From positions 93,812,923 to 93,876,922 of the forward strand of contig NC_067495.1 of assembly GCF_947179515.1 (NCBI RefSeq): DNA of 64,000 nt, written 5' to 3'. A model generated the notes under the pieces. The model saw only the letters and a list, made by a program, of their open reading frames with translations. It was not told the origin of the DNA and made no database searches. Source of the stretch: Apodemus sylvaticus (lineage: Eukaryota; Chordata; Mammalia; Rodentia; Muridae). The translations under genes were made by a program, and so were the position numbers. Of the stretch, positions 42,740 through 56,755 are shown piece after piece. Positions within the stretch are counted from its first letter, which is position 1, and each line of letters begins with the position of its first letter.

Positions 42740-45700
42740 CATTTATTCCTTCCTCCTAATTCAGAACAGACTATAAACATTGTGTGTTTTCTTTTTCTTT
42801 ATACAAAGGAAGTAACAACATTTTATGGTAAAACTGAAGATTTACATTGAAAATATTTCCGATAATATTGAAGAAATATATAGAAAAACATGTCCGTTGT
42901 GAAAATATTTTTAGAATATTATTGAGAAAAATGGTAGACAAAAAATCGTTGCTTACTTGTTTTTAAAAGGAAGTAGCAATATGTTATGACAAGACTGAAA
43001 ATTTACCTGATAAATACATTTAATACAATTGTAGAAATATACAGAATAACATGATAAACTTGAAGATTATCATGGAAAATTTTACAGATAATCTGGTAGG
43101 TATGAAAATGTTTCTCTCTTTCTTGATAGAAGAATTATATAAATTTTCTAATAAAATTGATGTTTACTTGGGAAGTATTTCTGATAAACTTCAGGAATAT
43201 GAAGAAAAGCATGTTAAATTTGACTATATCATAGAAAAGTATACAGATATATTGATAGGCATAAACTATTGCCAAATTGATTAAAAGTGAAATTACAAAT
43301 ATTTCTGATGTAGATAGCTGTCTCTGAATATGGATTATCTATCATACAGCCTCTTTGTGATCCTGGGAGCCCTGTTCTCTCAATGTAGACAGGTATGTGC
43401 ATACTCTTGCTAGACCAGCTCTGTTATTGTTCTATTTGCCTATGTAGTTCTATGGCCCTATCAGGTTTGAGTATAGATGGAAATGGGAAGGCTCCTGTCC
43501 CAGGCTGCTCCAAGAATCTTATGACCTCAGGCATTCATGCTGTTTCACTGAGTAGTATGGGTGGTAACACATGTTTTATCTGGCCACTCTGCACTCCTGA
43601 GTGGTTAGTTACCTCTGTGCACCATTTGGATATGGCCAACTCTGGAAGAGGATATTAACAAGCCAGAGAGAGAAAGAAGAAGCAATGATTCTGGGTTTAA
43701 ATGATTACAATTTGCCAGCTCCCATATAAATTTTCACGACTCCATACACTGAAATAATATCTTAACATGCAACTATTTACTCTGTTAAACACCATTTAAT
43801 TTCGGTCTAATATGTCCCTCCCAATTTCATGTCATCTTTCATATGTGATAATTCCCTAAGTTCAATTACTGCTGCCCATGTGAACGTGGATATGAGTCTG
43901 GAACACAGAAAAGCTGCTCATTAGTTAGAACAAACCTGCAAACAGCTTCCAACGGCCACTTTATCCTCTGAAGAGGAGAAGGATGGAGAACACATCCCAT
44001 TAAGTATTTGTAAAATTCGGGCTGTCTAGTCTTATATGAATATCCATATAATCACAGTTGCTGTGAGTTCATGAACTAAGTGCTCATATTCCTGTATGGA
44101 AGTAAGCATTTCACAACATTGCTAATTTAGCATCCCTTATATTGTGCTTCCCTTGTCCTCTTTTGTGCATATCTCTGTGATTTGGACAATGTGAAAAGTG
44201 GCATTGTGGTTTCCTTTGGGATTTCACTTCCACTGTCATTCAATCTCTAAACATTTGAAAGTTGATGGTCTTTACTAAAATTGATGTACCCTTCAAAACA
44301 GGCCTTTTGTAATAAGGTTCCTAAAATTCGTTGTGTATATAAATATTGAAGAAAATGTTACTACATCACCATGAGCAAAATTATAGTGGGCTCTGTCCTA
44401 TAACCTATTATCACCATATCCACGTGACTTTAACAACAATGTCAGTATCAGACATTAAAAATCCTCATGTTAATCAGGTCTCAAACCCACAAGGAGTGTG
44501 CATGTTTACCTCATAATAGTTGTATAACCATGGCAACAGCAGAGAAGCTCTTGACTGTAAAGGCAGTGTCATAGAATGCTGTTTCCATCATAGAATGCCT
44601 GTTTTCCATGTAAGAAAATGGATATGGTTTTTATTCAATTCTGACTATGTATAGCTATCCAGATGAAACATAATTCCTAGAAACTTTGAGATTGAGTTTT
44701 CTGTGTCTTTAATTAAAGGGTGTGGTGCCATTAACATTAGGGATTTCAATGAGGTTGAGTTTGTTAAACAAGGACAATGACCACGTTGTGTTATTTTTGG
44801 AAAATACTTGGAAATTCAAAATGTGGTGTCATATTCTGGTGACAATCATATTCTGGTGACAATCGTGTCTGTGTTCAGATGGAAATGGGAATTCTCCTGT
44901 CCCAGGCTTTTCCTAGCCTCTTATACCCTCAGTGCTTCAGTCTATTTTCTCTAATTGGTGCAAGTGGTCCTCCCTGTGTTATATGTCCTCTCTGCCCTCC
45001 TGAGTGGTTTGATACCTCCTTGAACCACTTGAATATGACCCACTTTGGCAAAGGATGTTTCAAAACCAGAGACAGAAAAAAGAAGCAATGGTTCTTGTAT
45101 AAAAGGTCTGAAATTATTAACAACCCACTAAATTCTCATCCTTCCAAACACGGAAAAACAATCTTAACTTGCTTCTGTTTACTATATTAAACACCGTTTA
45201 TTTTCCCTCGAATTTACCCCACCCTATTTCATGTCGTATTTCATAGTTGGTAATTCACTAAGGTCAATTCGTGCTGCCCATGTGAACTTGGATATGAGTC
45301 TATACTCTAGAATATAGAAAAGCTGCTAATTTGTTAGAACAGCCCTCCAAAGAGCTTCCACCTGAAACTTTATCCTCCTAAGAGGTAGAGTATGAGGAAC
45401 ACATCCGCTTAATTATTTGCATAGTTCTGGGTGTCTTGCCTTATATGGATAAATAGATAAACACAGTTGGTATGTGTTCATGAACTAAGTGCCCATATTT
45501 CTGTACTGAAGTGTGCATTTCAGAGCATTGCTCATTTTGTATCTCTTACAAAGTTCTTCCCTTGTCCATTTTTTTTGCTGATCACTGAGATTTGGGTGGA
45601 GGAAAGGTGTCATTGTGGCATCCTTTTGTATTTCACTTTCACTGTCACTTAATATCTAAACACTGAAACGTTATACACTTCAAAAGAAACCTTTAGGGCT

Positions 45701-46449
45701 AAGGTTCCTAGCAATCTACATGTATAAACATAAGCATAAAAGGAAAGGCTACACCATCCCCATGAGCAAAATTATAGTAGGCTCTATGCTATAACTTGTG
45801 AACTTCCTATCCACAAGCCTTTACCTCCAATATCAGTACCAGATGTTAAAATCCCTCATGTTAACCAGGCCTCAAACCAACTAAGAGTGTGGATGTTTAC
45901 ATCATAATGGCTGTATAACCATGGCAACATTGGAGTAGCTCTTGACTGTATAGGCATTGTCAGAGCATGCTATTTTCATCACACTGTAAGAACATGGGTA
46001 AGATTTCATTCCTATAATGCCCAGAAGTACTCTCCTCTGACTTTAGAAAACCTAGCCAGGTGGAAAAAAATTTATTTTAATTAACTTTTAGATAGAGGTA
46101 TTTTTTTTTTCTTTAGTTAAAGGATGTGGTGCTTTTATCGTTAGTGTTTTCCATCTGGGTGAGTTAGTAAACCAAGGAGAATGGCCCCAGTTCTTTTCTT
46201 TTAGAATCTACCTGGAACATCAAGGTGTAGTATCTTCTTAATAGATAGATAAACACAGTTGGTATGTGTTCATGAACTAAGTGCCCATATTTCTGTACTG
46301 ATGTGTGCATTTCAGAGCATTGCTCATTTTGTATCCCTTACACTGTTCTTCCCTTGTCCATTTTTTTTCTGATCACTGAGATTTGGATGGAGGTGTTACA
46401 AATTACCTTTGTAATTTTCATTATATAGCGATGGTTCTGTGGGTTCAAG
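42740..46449 (+). repeat. Array unit 8 (long form, 3,710 bp)
   Basis: M is 42740-43473, A is 43474-44878 and B is 44879-46449, with the 167-bp duplication at 46240-46407. The M frame (43051-43284) is open. A carries CTGTTATTG where most units read CTGTTGTTG, a change shared with units 9 and 10. No gene is seen. Confidence 0.9.
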
Positions 46450-49400
46450 CATTTATTCCTACCTCCTAATTCAGAACAGACTATAAACATTGTGTGTTTT
46501 CTTTTTCTTTATACAAAGGAAGTAAAAACATTTTATGGTAAAACTGAATATTTACATTGAAAATATTTCCGATAATATTGAAGAAATATATAGAAAAACA
46601 TGTCCATTGTGAAAATATTTTTAGAATATTATTGAGAAAAATGGTAGACAAAAAACGTTGCTTACTTGTTTTTAAAAGGAAGTAGCAATATGTTATGACA
46701 AGACTGAAAATTTACCTGATAAATACATTTAATACAATTGTAGAAATATACAGAATAACATGATAAACTTGAAGATTATCATGGAAAATTTTACAGATAA
46801 TCTGGTAGGTATGAAAATGTTTCTCTCTTTCTTGATGTAAGAATTATATACATTTTCTAATAAAATTGATGTTTACTTGTGAAGTATTTCTGATAAACTT
46901 CAGGAATATGAAGAAAAGCATGTTAAATTTGACAATATCATAGAAAAGTATACAGATATATTGATAGGCATAAACTATTGCCAAATTGATTAAAAGTGAA
47001 ATTACAAACATTTCTGATGTAGATAGCTGTCTCTGAATATGGATAATCTATCATACAGCCTCTCTGTGATCCTGGGAGCCCTGTTCTCTCAATGTAGACA
47101 GGTATGTGCATACTCTTGCTAGACCAGCTCTGTTATTGTTCTATTTGCCTATGTAGTTCTATGGCCCTATCAGGTCTGAGTATAGATGGAAATGGGAAGG
47201 CTCCTGTCCCAGGCTGCTCCAAGAATCTTATGACCTCAGGCATTCATGCTGTTTCACTGAGTAGTATGGGTGGTAACACATGTTTTATCTGGCCACTCTG
47301 CACTCCTGAGTGGTTAGTTACCTCTGTGCACCATTTGGATATGGCCAACTCTGGAAGAGGATAGTAACAAGCCAGAGAGAGAGAGAAGAAGCAATGATTC
47401 TGGGTTTAAATTATTACAATTTGCCTGCTCCCATATAAATTTTCATGACTCCATACACTGAAATAATATCTTAACATGCAACTATTTACTCTGTTAAACA
47501 CCATTTAATTTCGGTCTAATATGTCCCTCCCAATTTCATGTCATCTTTCATATGTGATAATTCCCTAAGTTCAATTACTGCTGCCCATGTGAACGTGGAT
47601 ATGAGTCTGGAACACAGAAAAGCTGCTCATTAGTTAGAACAAACCTGCAAACAGCTTCCAACGGCCACTTTATCCTCTGAAGAGGAGAAGGATGGAGACC
47701 ACATCCCATTAAGTATTTGTAAAATTCGGGCTGTCTGGTCTTATATGAATATCCATATAATCACAGTTGCTGTGAGTTCATGAACTAAGTGCTCATATTT
47801 CTGTACGGAAGTAAGCATTTCACAACATTGCTCATTTAGCATCCCTTATATTGTGCTTCCCTTGTCCTCTTTTGTGCATATCTCTGTGATTTGGACAATG
47901 TGAAATGTGGCATTGTGGTTTCCTTTGGGATTTCACTTCCACTCTCATTCAATCTCTAAACTTTTGAAAGTTGATGGTCTTTACTAAAATTGATGTACCC
48001 TTCAAAACAGGCCTTTTGTAATAAGGTTCCTAAAATTCTTTGTGTATATAAATATTGAAGAAAATGTTACTACATCACCATGAGCAAAATTATAGTGGGT
48101 TCTGTCCTATAACCTATTATCACCATATCCACGTGACTTTAACAACAATGTCAGTATCAGACATTAAAAATCCTCATGTTAATCAGGTCTCAAACCCACT
48201 AGGAGTGTGCATGTTTACCTCATAATAGTTGTATAACCATGGCAACAGCAGAGAAGCTCTTGACTGTAAAGGCAGTGTCTTAGAATGCTGTTTCCATCAT
48301 AGAATGCCTATTTTCCATGTAAGAAAATGGATATGGTTTTTATTCAATTCTGACTATGTATAGACATCCAGATGAAACATAATTCCTAGAAACTTTGAGA
48401 TTGAGTTTTCTGTGTCTTTAATTAAAGGGTGTGGTGCCATTAACATTAGGGATTTCAATGAGGTTGAGTTTGTTAAACAAGTACAATGACCACGTTGTGT
48501 TATTTTTGGAAAATACTTGGAAATTCAAAGTGTGGTGTCATATTCTGGTGACAATCATATTCTGGTGACAATCGTGTCTGTGTTCAGATGGAAATGGGAA
48601 TTCTCCTGTCCCAGGCTTTTCCTAGCCTCTTATACCCTCAATGCTTCAGTCTATTTTCTCTAATTGGTGCAAGTGGTCCTCCCTGTGTTATATGTCCTCT
48701 CTGCCCTCCTGAGTGGTTTGATACCTCCTTGTACCACTTGGATATGACGAATTTCACTTCCACTGTGCACAATTTGGATATGGCCAATTCTGGAAGAGGA
48801 TATTAACAAGCCAGAGAGAGAAAGAAGAAGCAATGATTCTGGGTTTAAATGATTACAATTTGCCAGCTCCCATATAAATTTTCATGCCTCCATACACTGA
48901 AATAATATCTTAACATGCAACTATTTACTCTGTTAAACACCATTTATTTTCGGTCTAATATGTCCCTCCCAATTTCATGTCATCTTTCATATGTTATAAT
49001 TCCCTAAGTTCAATTACTGCTGCCCATGTGAACTTGGATATGAGTCTATCCACTGGAACACAGAAAAGCTGCTCATTAGTTAGAACACACCTGCAAAGAG
49101 CTTCCAACGGCCACTTTTTCCTCTTAAGAGGAGAAGGATGGAAAACACATCCCATTAAGTATTTGTAAAATTCGGGCTGTCTGGTCTTATATGAATATCC
49201 TTATAATCACAGTTGCTGTGAGTTCATGAACTAAGTGCTCATATTACTGTATGAAAGTAAGCATTTCACAACATTGCTCATTTAGCATCCCTTATATTGT
49301 GCTTCCCTTGTCCTCTTTTGTGCATATCTCTGTGATTTGGACAGTGTGAAAAGTGGCATTGTGGTTTCCTTTGGGATTTCACTTCCACTGTCATTCAATC

Positions 49401-51602
49401 TCTAAACACTCGAAAGTTGATGGTCTTCACTAAAATTGCTGTACCGTTCAAAACAGGCCTTTTGTAATAAGGTTCCTAAAATTCTTTGTGTATATAAATA
49501 TTGAAGAAAATGTTACTCCATCACCATGAGCAAAATTATAGTGGGTTCTCTCCTATAACATATTATCACCATATCCACGTGACTTTAACAACAATGTCAG
49601 TATCAGATATTAAAAATCCTCATGTTAATCAGGTCCCAAACCCACTAGCAGTGTGCATGTTTACCTCATAATAGTTGTATAACCATGGCAACAGCAGAGA
49701 AGCTCTTGTCTCTAAAGGCAGTGTCATAGAATGCTGTTTCCATCATAGAATGCCTGTTTTCCATGTAAGAAAATGGATATGGTTTTTATTCAATTCTGAC
49801 TATGTATAGCTATCCAGATGAAACATAATTCCTAGAAACTTTGAGATTGAGTTTTCTGTGTCTTTAAATAAATGGTGTGGTGCCATTAACATTAGGGATT
49901 TCAATGAGGTTGAGTTTGTTAAACAAGGACAATGACCACGTTGTGTTATTTTTGGAAAATACTTGGAAATTCAAAGTGTGGTGTCATAATCTGGTGACAA
50001 TCATATTCTGGTGACAATCGTGTCTGTGTTCAGATGGAAATGGGAATTCTCCTGTCCCAGGCTTTTCCTAGCCTCTTATACCCTCAGTGCTTCAGTCTAT
50101 TTCCTCTGATTGGTGCAAGTGGTCCTGCCTGTGTTATATGTCCTCTCTGCCCTCCTGAGTGGTTTGATACCTCCTTGAACCACTTGGATATGACCCACTT
50201 TGGCAAAGGATGTTTCAAATCCAGAGCCAGAAAAAAGAAGCGATGGTTCTTGTTTAAAGGGTCTGAAATTATTAACAACCAAATAAATTCTCATCCTTCC
50301 AAACACTGAAAAACAATCTTAACTTGCTTCTGTTTACTATATTAAACACCGTTTATTTTCCCTCGAATTTACCCCACCCTATTTCATGTCGTATTTCATA
50401 GTTGGTAATTCACTAAGGTCAATTCGTGCTGCCCATGTGAACTTGGATATGAGTCTATACTCTAGAATATAGAAAAGCTGCTTATTTGTTAGAACAGCCC
50501 TCCAAAGAGCTTCCACCTGAAACTTTATCCTCCTAAGAGGTAGAGTATGAGGAACACATCCGCTTAATTATTTGCATAGTTCTGGGTGTCTTGCCTTATA
50601 TGGATAAATAGATAAACACAGTTGGTATGTGTTCATGAACTAAGTGCCCATATTTCTGTACTGAAGTGTGCATTTCAGAGCATTGCTCATTTTGTATCTC
50701 TTACACAGTTCTTCCCTTGTCCATTTTTTTTCCTGATCACTGAGATTTGGATGGAGGAAAGGTGTCATTGTGGCATCCTTTTGTATTTCACTTTCACTGT
50801 CACTTAATATCTAAACATTGAAACGTTATACACTTCAAAAGAAACCTTTTGGGCTAAGGTTCCTAGCAATCTACGTGTATAAACATAAGCATAAAAGGAA
50901 AGGCTACACCATCCCCATGAGCAAAATTATAGTAGGCTCTATGCTATAACTTGTGAACTTCCTATCCACAAGCCTTTACCTCCAATATCAGTACCAGATG
51001 TTAAAATCCCTCATGTTAACCAGGCCTCAAACCAACTAAGAGTGTGGATGTTTACATCATAATGGCTGTATAACCATGGCAACATTGGAGTAGCTCTTGA
51101 CTGTAAAGGCATTGTCAGAGCATGCTATTTTCATCACACTGTAAGAACATGGGTAAGATTTCATTCCTATAATGCCCAGAAGTACTCTCCTCTGACTTTG
51201 GAAAACCTAGCCAGGTGGAAAAAAATTTATTTTAATTAACTTTTAGATAGAGGTATTTTTTTTTCTTTAGTTAAAGGATGTGGTGCTTTTATCGTTAGTG
51301 TTTTCCATCTGGGTGAGTTAGTAAACCAAGGAGAATGGCCAAGTTCTTTTCTTTTAGAATCTACCTGGAACATCAAGGTGTAGTATCTTCTTAATAGATA
51401 GATAAACACAGTTGGTATGTGTTCATGAACTAAGTGCCCATATTTCTGTACTGATGTGTGCATTTCAGAGCATTGCTCATTTTGTATCCCTTACACTGTT
51501 CTTCCCTTGTCCATTTTTTTTCTGATCACTGAGATTTGGATGGAGGTGTTACAAATTACCTTTGTAATTTTCATTATATAGCGATGGTTCTGTGGGTTCA
51601 AG
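46450..51602 (+). repeat. Array unit 9 (long form with hybrid module, 5,153 bp)
   Basis: M is 46450-47182, A is 47183-48587, the hybrid B/A module is 48588-50033 and B is 50034-51602. The 167-bp duplication is at 51393-51560. The M frame is closed here by a stop (GATGTAAGAATT near 46836) and again by a TGG-to-TGA change near 46880. The unit is nearly identical to unit 10; I noticed only a few single-base differences over about 5 kb (for example near 49244 and 50259). Confidence 0.9.
48588..50033 (+). repeat. Hybrid B/A module in unit 9 (1,446 bp)
   Basis: Same B-to-A switch and same extra junction bases as at 14154, with the transition at about 48734-48780. It reads ATGACGAATTTCACTTCC where unit 2 reads ATGACCAATTTCACTTCC. 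The shared odd junction argues for one origin and later spread. Confidence 0.87.
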
Positions 51603-54600
51603 CATTTATTCCTACCTCCTAATTCAGAACAGACTATAAACATTGTGTGTTTTCTTTTTCTTTATACAAAGGAAGTAAAAACATTTTATGGTAAAACTGA
51701 ATATTTACATTGAAAATATTTCCGATAATATTGAAGAAATATATAGAAAAACATGTCCATTGTGAAAATATTTTTAGAATATTATTGAGAAAAATGGTAG
51801 ACAAAAAACGTTGCTTACTTGTTTTTAAAAGGAAGTAGCAATATGTTATGACAAGACTGAAAATTTACCTGATAAATACATTTAATACAATTGTAGAAAT
51901 ATACAGAATAACATGATAAACTTGAAGATTATCATGGAAAATTTTACAGATAATCTGGTAGGTATGAAAATGTTTCTCTCTTTCTTGATGTAAGAATTAT
52001 ATACATTTTCTAATAAAATTGATGTTTACTTGTGAAGTATTTCTGATAAACTTCAGGAATATGAAGAAAAGCATGTTAAATTTGACAATATCATAGAAAA
52101 GTATACAGATATATTGATAGGCATAAACTATTGCCAAATTGATTAAAAGTGAAATTACAAACATTTCTGATGTAGATAGCTGTCTCTGAATATGGATAAT
52201 CTATCATACAGCCTCTCTGTGATCCTGGGAGCCCTGTTCTCTCAATGTAGACAGGTATGTGCATACTCTTGCTAGACCAGCTCTGTTATTGTTCTATTTG
52301 CCTATGTAGTTCTATGGCCCTATCAGGTCTGAGTATAGATGGAAATGGGAAGGCTCCTGTCCCAGGCTGCTCCAAGAATCTTATGACCTCAGGCATTCAT
52401 GCTGTTTCACTGAGTAGTATGGGTGGTAACACATGTTTTATCTGGCCACTCTGCACTCCTGAGTGGTTAGTTACCTCTGTGCACCATTTGGATATGGCCA
52501 ACTCTGGAAGAGGATAGTAACAAGCCAGAGAGAGAGAGAAGAAGCAATGATTCTGGGTTTAAATTATTACAATTTGCCTGCTCCCATATAAATTTTCATG
52601 ACTCCATACACTGAAATAATATCTTAACATGCAACTATTTACTCTGTTAAACACCATTTAATTTCGGTCTAATATGTCCCTCCCAATTTCATGTCATCTT
52701 TCATATGTGATAATTCCCTAAGTTCAATTACTGCTGCCCATGTGAACGTGGATATGAGTCTGGAACACAGAAAAGCTGCTCATTAGTTAGAACAAACCTG
52801 CAAACAGCTTCCAACGGCCACTTTATCCTCTGAAGAGGAGAAGGATGGAGACCACATCCCATTAAGTATTTGTAAAATTCGGGCTGTCTGGTCTTATATG
52901 AATATCCATATAATCACAGTTGCTGTGAGTTCATGAACTAAGTGCTCATATTTCTGTACGGAAGTAAGCATTTCACAACATTGCTCATTTAGCATCCCTT
53001 ATATTGTGCTTCCCTTGTCCTCTTTTGTGCATATCTCTGTGATTTGGACAATGTGAAATGTGGCATTGTGGTTTCCTTTGGGATTTCACTTCCACTCTCA
53101 TTCAATCTCTAAACTTTTGAAAGTTGATGGTCTTTACTAAAATTGATGTACCCTTCAAAACAGGCCTTTTGTAATAAGGTTCCTAAAATTCTTTGTGTAT
53201 ATAAATATTGAAGAAAATGTTACTACATCACCATGAGCAAAATTATAGTGGGTTCTGTCCTATAACCTATTATCACCATATCCACGTGACTTTAACAACA
53301 ATGTCAGTATCAGACATTAAAAATCCTCATGTTAATCAGGTCTCAAACCCACTAGGAGTGTGCATGTTTACCTCATAATAGTTGTATAACCATGGCAACA
53401 GCAGAGAAGCTCTTGACTGTAAAGGCAGTGTCTTAGAATGCTGTTTCCATCATAGAATGCCTATTTTCCATGTAAGAAAATGGATATGGTTTTTATTCAA
53501 TTCTGACTATGTATAGACATCCAGATGAAACATAATTCCTAGAAACTTTGAGATTGAGTTTTCTGTGTCTTTAATTAAAGGGTGTGGTGCCATTAACATT
53601 AGGGATTTCAATGAGGTTGAGTTTGTTAAACAAGTACAATGACCACGTTGTGTTATTTTTGGAAAATACTTGGAAATTCAAAGTGTGGTGTCATATTCTG
53701 GTGACAATCATATTCTGGTGACAATCGTGTCTGTGTTCAGATGGAAATGGGAATTCTCCTGTCCCAGGCTTTTCCTAGCCTCTTATACCCTCAATGCTTC
53801 AGTCTATTTTCTCTAATTGGTGCAAGTGGTCCTCCCTGTGTTATATGTCCTCTCTGCCCTCCTGAGTGGTTTGATACCTCCTTGTACCACTTGGATATGA
53901 CGAATTTCACTTCCACTGTGCACAATTTGGATATGGCCAATTCTGGAAGAGGATATTAACAAGCCAGAGAGAGAAAGAAGAAGCAATGATTCTGGGTTTA
54001 AATGATTACAATTTGCCAGCTCCCATATAAATTTTCATGCCTCCATACACTGAAATAATATCTTAACATGCAACTATTTACTCTGTTAAACACCATTTAT
54101 TTTCGGTCTAATATGTCCCTCCCAATTTCATGTCATCTTTCATATGTTATAATTCCCTAAGTTCAATTACTGCTGCCCATGTGAACTTGGATATGAGTCT
54201 ATCCACTGGAACACAGAAAAGCTGCTCATTAGTTAGAACACACCTGCAAAGAGCTTCCAACGGCCACTTTTTCCTCTTAAGAGGAGAAGGATGGAAAACA
54301 CATCCCATTAAGTATTTGTAAAATTCGGGCTGTCTGGTCTTATATGAATATCCTTATAATCACAGTTGCTGTGAGTTCATGAACTAAGTGCTCATATTCC
54401 TGTATGAAAGTAAGCATTTCACAACATTGCTCATTTAGCATCCCTTATATTGTGCTTCCCTTGTCCTCTTTTGTGCATATCTCTGTGATTTGGACAGTGT
54501 GAAAAGTGGCATTGTGGTTTCCTTTGGGATTTCACTTCCACTGTCATTCAATCTCTAAACACTCGAAAGTTGATGGTCTTCACTAAAATTGCTGTACCGT

Positions 54601-56755
54601 TCAAAACAGGCCTTTTGTAATAAGGTTCCTAAAATTCTTTGTGTATATAAATATTGAAGAAAATGTTACTCCATCACCATGAGCAAAATTATAGTGGGTT
54701 CTCTCCTATAACATATTATCACCATATCCACGTGACTTTAACAACAATGTCAGTATCAGATATTAAAAATCCTCATGTTAATCAGGTCCCAAACCCACTA
54801 GCAGTGTGCATGTTTACCTCATAATAGTTGTATAACCATGGCAACAGCAGAGAAGCTCTTGTCTCTAAAGGCAGTGTCATAGAATGCTGTTTCCATCATA
54901 GAATGCCTGTTTTCCATGTAAGAAAATGGATATGGTTTTTATTCAATTCTGACTATGTATAGCTATCCAGATGAAACATAATTCCTAGAAACTTTGAGAT
55001 TGAGTTTTCTGTGTCTTTAAATAAATGGTGTGGTGCCATTAACATTAGGGATTTCAATGAGGTTGAGTTTGTTAAACAAGGACAATGACCACGTTGTGTT
55101 ATTTTTGGAAAATACTTGGAAATTCAAAGTGTGGTGTCATAATCTGGTGACAATCATATTCTGGTGACAATCGTGTCTGTGTTCAGATGGAAATGGGAAT
55201 TCTCCTGTCCCAGGCTTTTCCTAGCCTCTTATACCCTCAGTGCTTCAGTCTATTTCCTCTGATTGGTGCAAGTGGTCCTGCCTGTGTTATATGTCCTCTC
55301 TGCCCTCCTGAGTGGTTTGATACCTCCTTGAACCACTTGGATATGACCCACTTTGGCAAAGGATGTTTCAAATCCAGAGCCAGAAAAAAGAAGCGATGGT
55401 TCTTGTTTAAAAGGTCTGAAATTATTAACAACCAAATAAATTCTCATCCTTCCAAACACTGAAAAACAATCTTAACTTGCTTCTGTTTACTATATTAAAC
55501 ACCGTTTATTTTCCCTCGAATTTACCCCACCCTATTTCATGTCGTATTTCATAGTTGGTAATTCACTAAGGTCAATTCGTGCTGCCCATGTGAACTTGGA
55601 TATGAGTCTATACTCTAGAATATAGAAAAGCTGCTTATTTGTTAGAACAGCCCTCCAAAGAGCTTCCACCTGAAACTTTATCCTCCTAAGAGGTAGAGTA
55701 TGAGGAACACATCCGCTTAATTATTTGCATAGTTCTGGGTGTCTTGCCTTATATGGATAAATAGATAAACACAGTTGGTATGTGTTCATGAACTAAGTGC
55801 CCATATTTCTGTACTGAAGTGTGCATTTCAGAGCATTGCTCATTTTGTATCTCTTACACAGTTCTTCCCTTGTCCATTTTTTTTCCTGATCACTGAGATT
55901 TGGATGGAGGAAAGGTGTCATTGTGGCATCCTTTTGTATTTCACTTTCACTGTCACTTAATATCTAAACATTGAAACGTTATACACTTCAAAAGAAACCT
56001 TTTGGGCTAAGGTTCCTAGCAATCTACGTGTATAAACATAAGCATAAAAGGAAAGGCTACACCATCCCCATGAGCAAAATTATAGTAGGCTCTATGCTAT
56101 AACTTGTGAACTTCCTATCCACAAGCCTTTACCTCCAATATCAGTACCAGATGTTAAAATCCCTCATGTTAACCAGGCCTCAAACCAACTAAGAGTGTGG
56201 ATGTTTACATCATAATGGCTGTATAACCATGGCAACATTGGAGTAGCTCTTGACTGTAAAGGCATTGTCAGAGCATGCTATTTTCATCACACTGTAAGAA
56301 CATGGGTAAGATTTCATTCCTATAATGCCCAGAAGTACTCTCCTCTGACTTTGGAAAACCTAGCCAGGTGGAAAAAAATTTATTTTAATTAACTTTTAGA
56401 TAGAGGTATTTTTTTTTCTTTAGTTAAAGGATGTGGTGCGTTTATCGTTAGTGTTTTCCATCTGGGTGAGTTAGTAAACCAAGGAGAATGGCCAAGTTCT
56501 TTTCTTTTAGAATCTACCTGGAACATCAAGGTGTAGTATCTTCTTAATAGATAGATAAACACAGTTGGTATGTGTTCATGAACTAAGTGCCCATATTTCT
56601 GTACTGATGTGTGCATTTCAGTGCATTGCTCATTTTGTATCCCTTACACTGTTCTTCCCTTGTCCATTTTTTTTCTGATCACTGAGATTTGGATGGAGGT
56701 GTTACAAATTACCTTTGTAATTTTCATTATATAGCGATGGTTCTGTGGGTTCAAG
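51603..56755 (+). repeat. Array unit 10 (long form with hybrid module, 5,153 bp)
   Basis: M is 51603-52335, A is 52336-53740, the hybrid module is 53741-55186 and B is 55187-56755, with the 167-bp duplication at 56546-56713. It shares with unit 9 the stop in the M frame, the CAAAAAACGTTG single-base deletion and the GAATATTTAC variant. Its B modules keep the variants of unit 9 (AATCCAGAGCCAG). Confidence 0.9.
53741..55186 (+). repeat. Hybrid B/A module in unit 10 (1,446 bp)
   Basis: Almost identical to 48588-50033, with the B-to-A transition at about 53887-53940. It appears to be a passive copy made when the 5,153-bp unit was duplicated. Confidence 0.87.
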
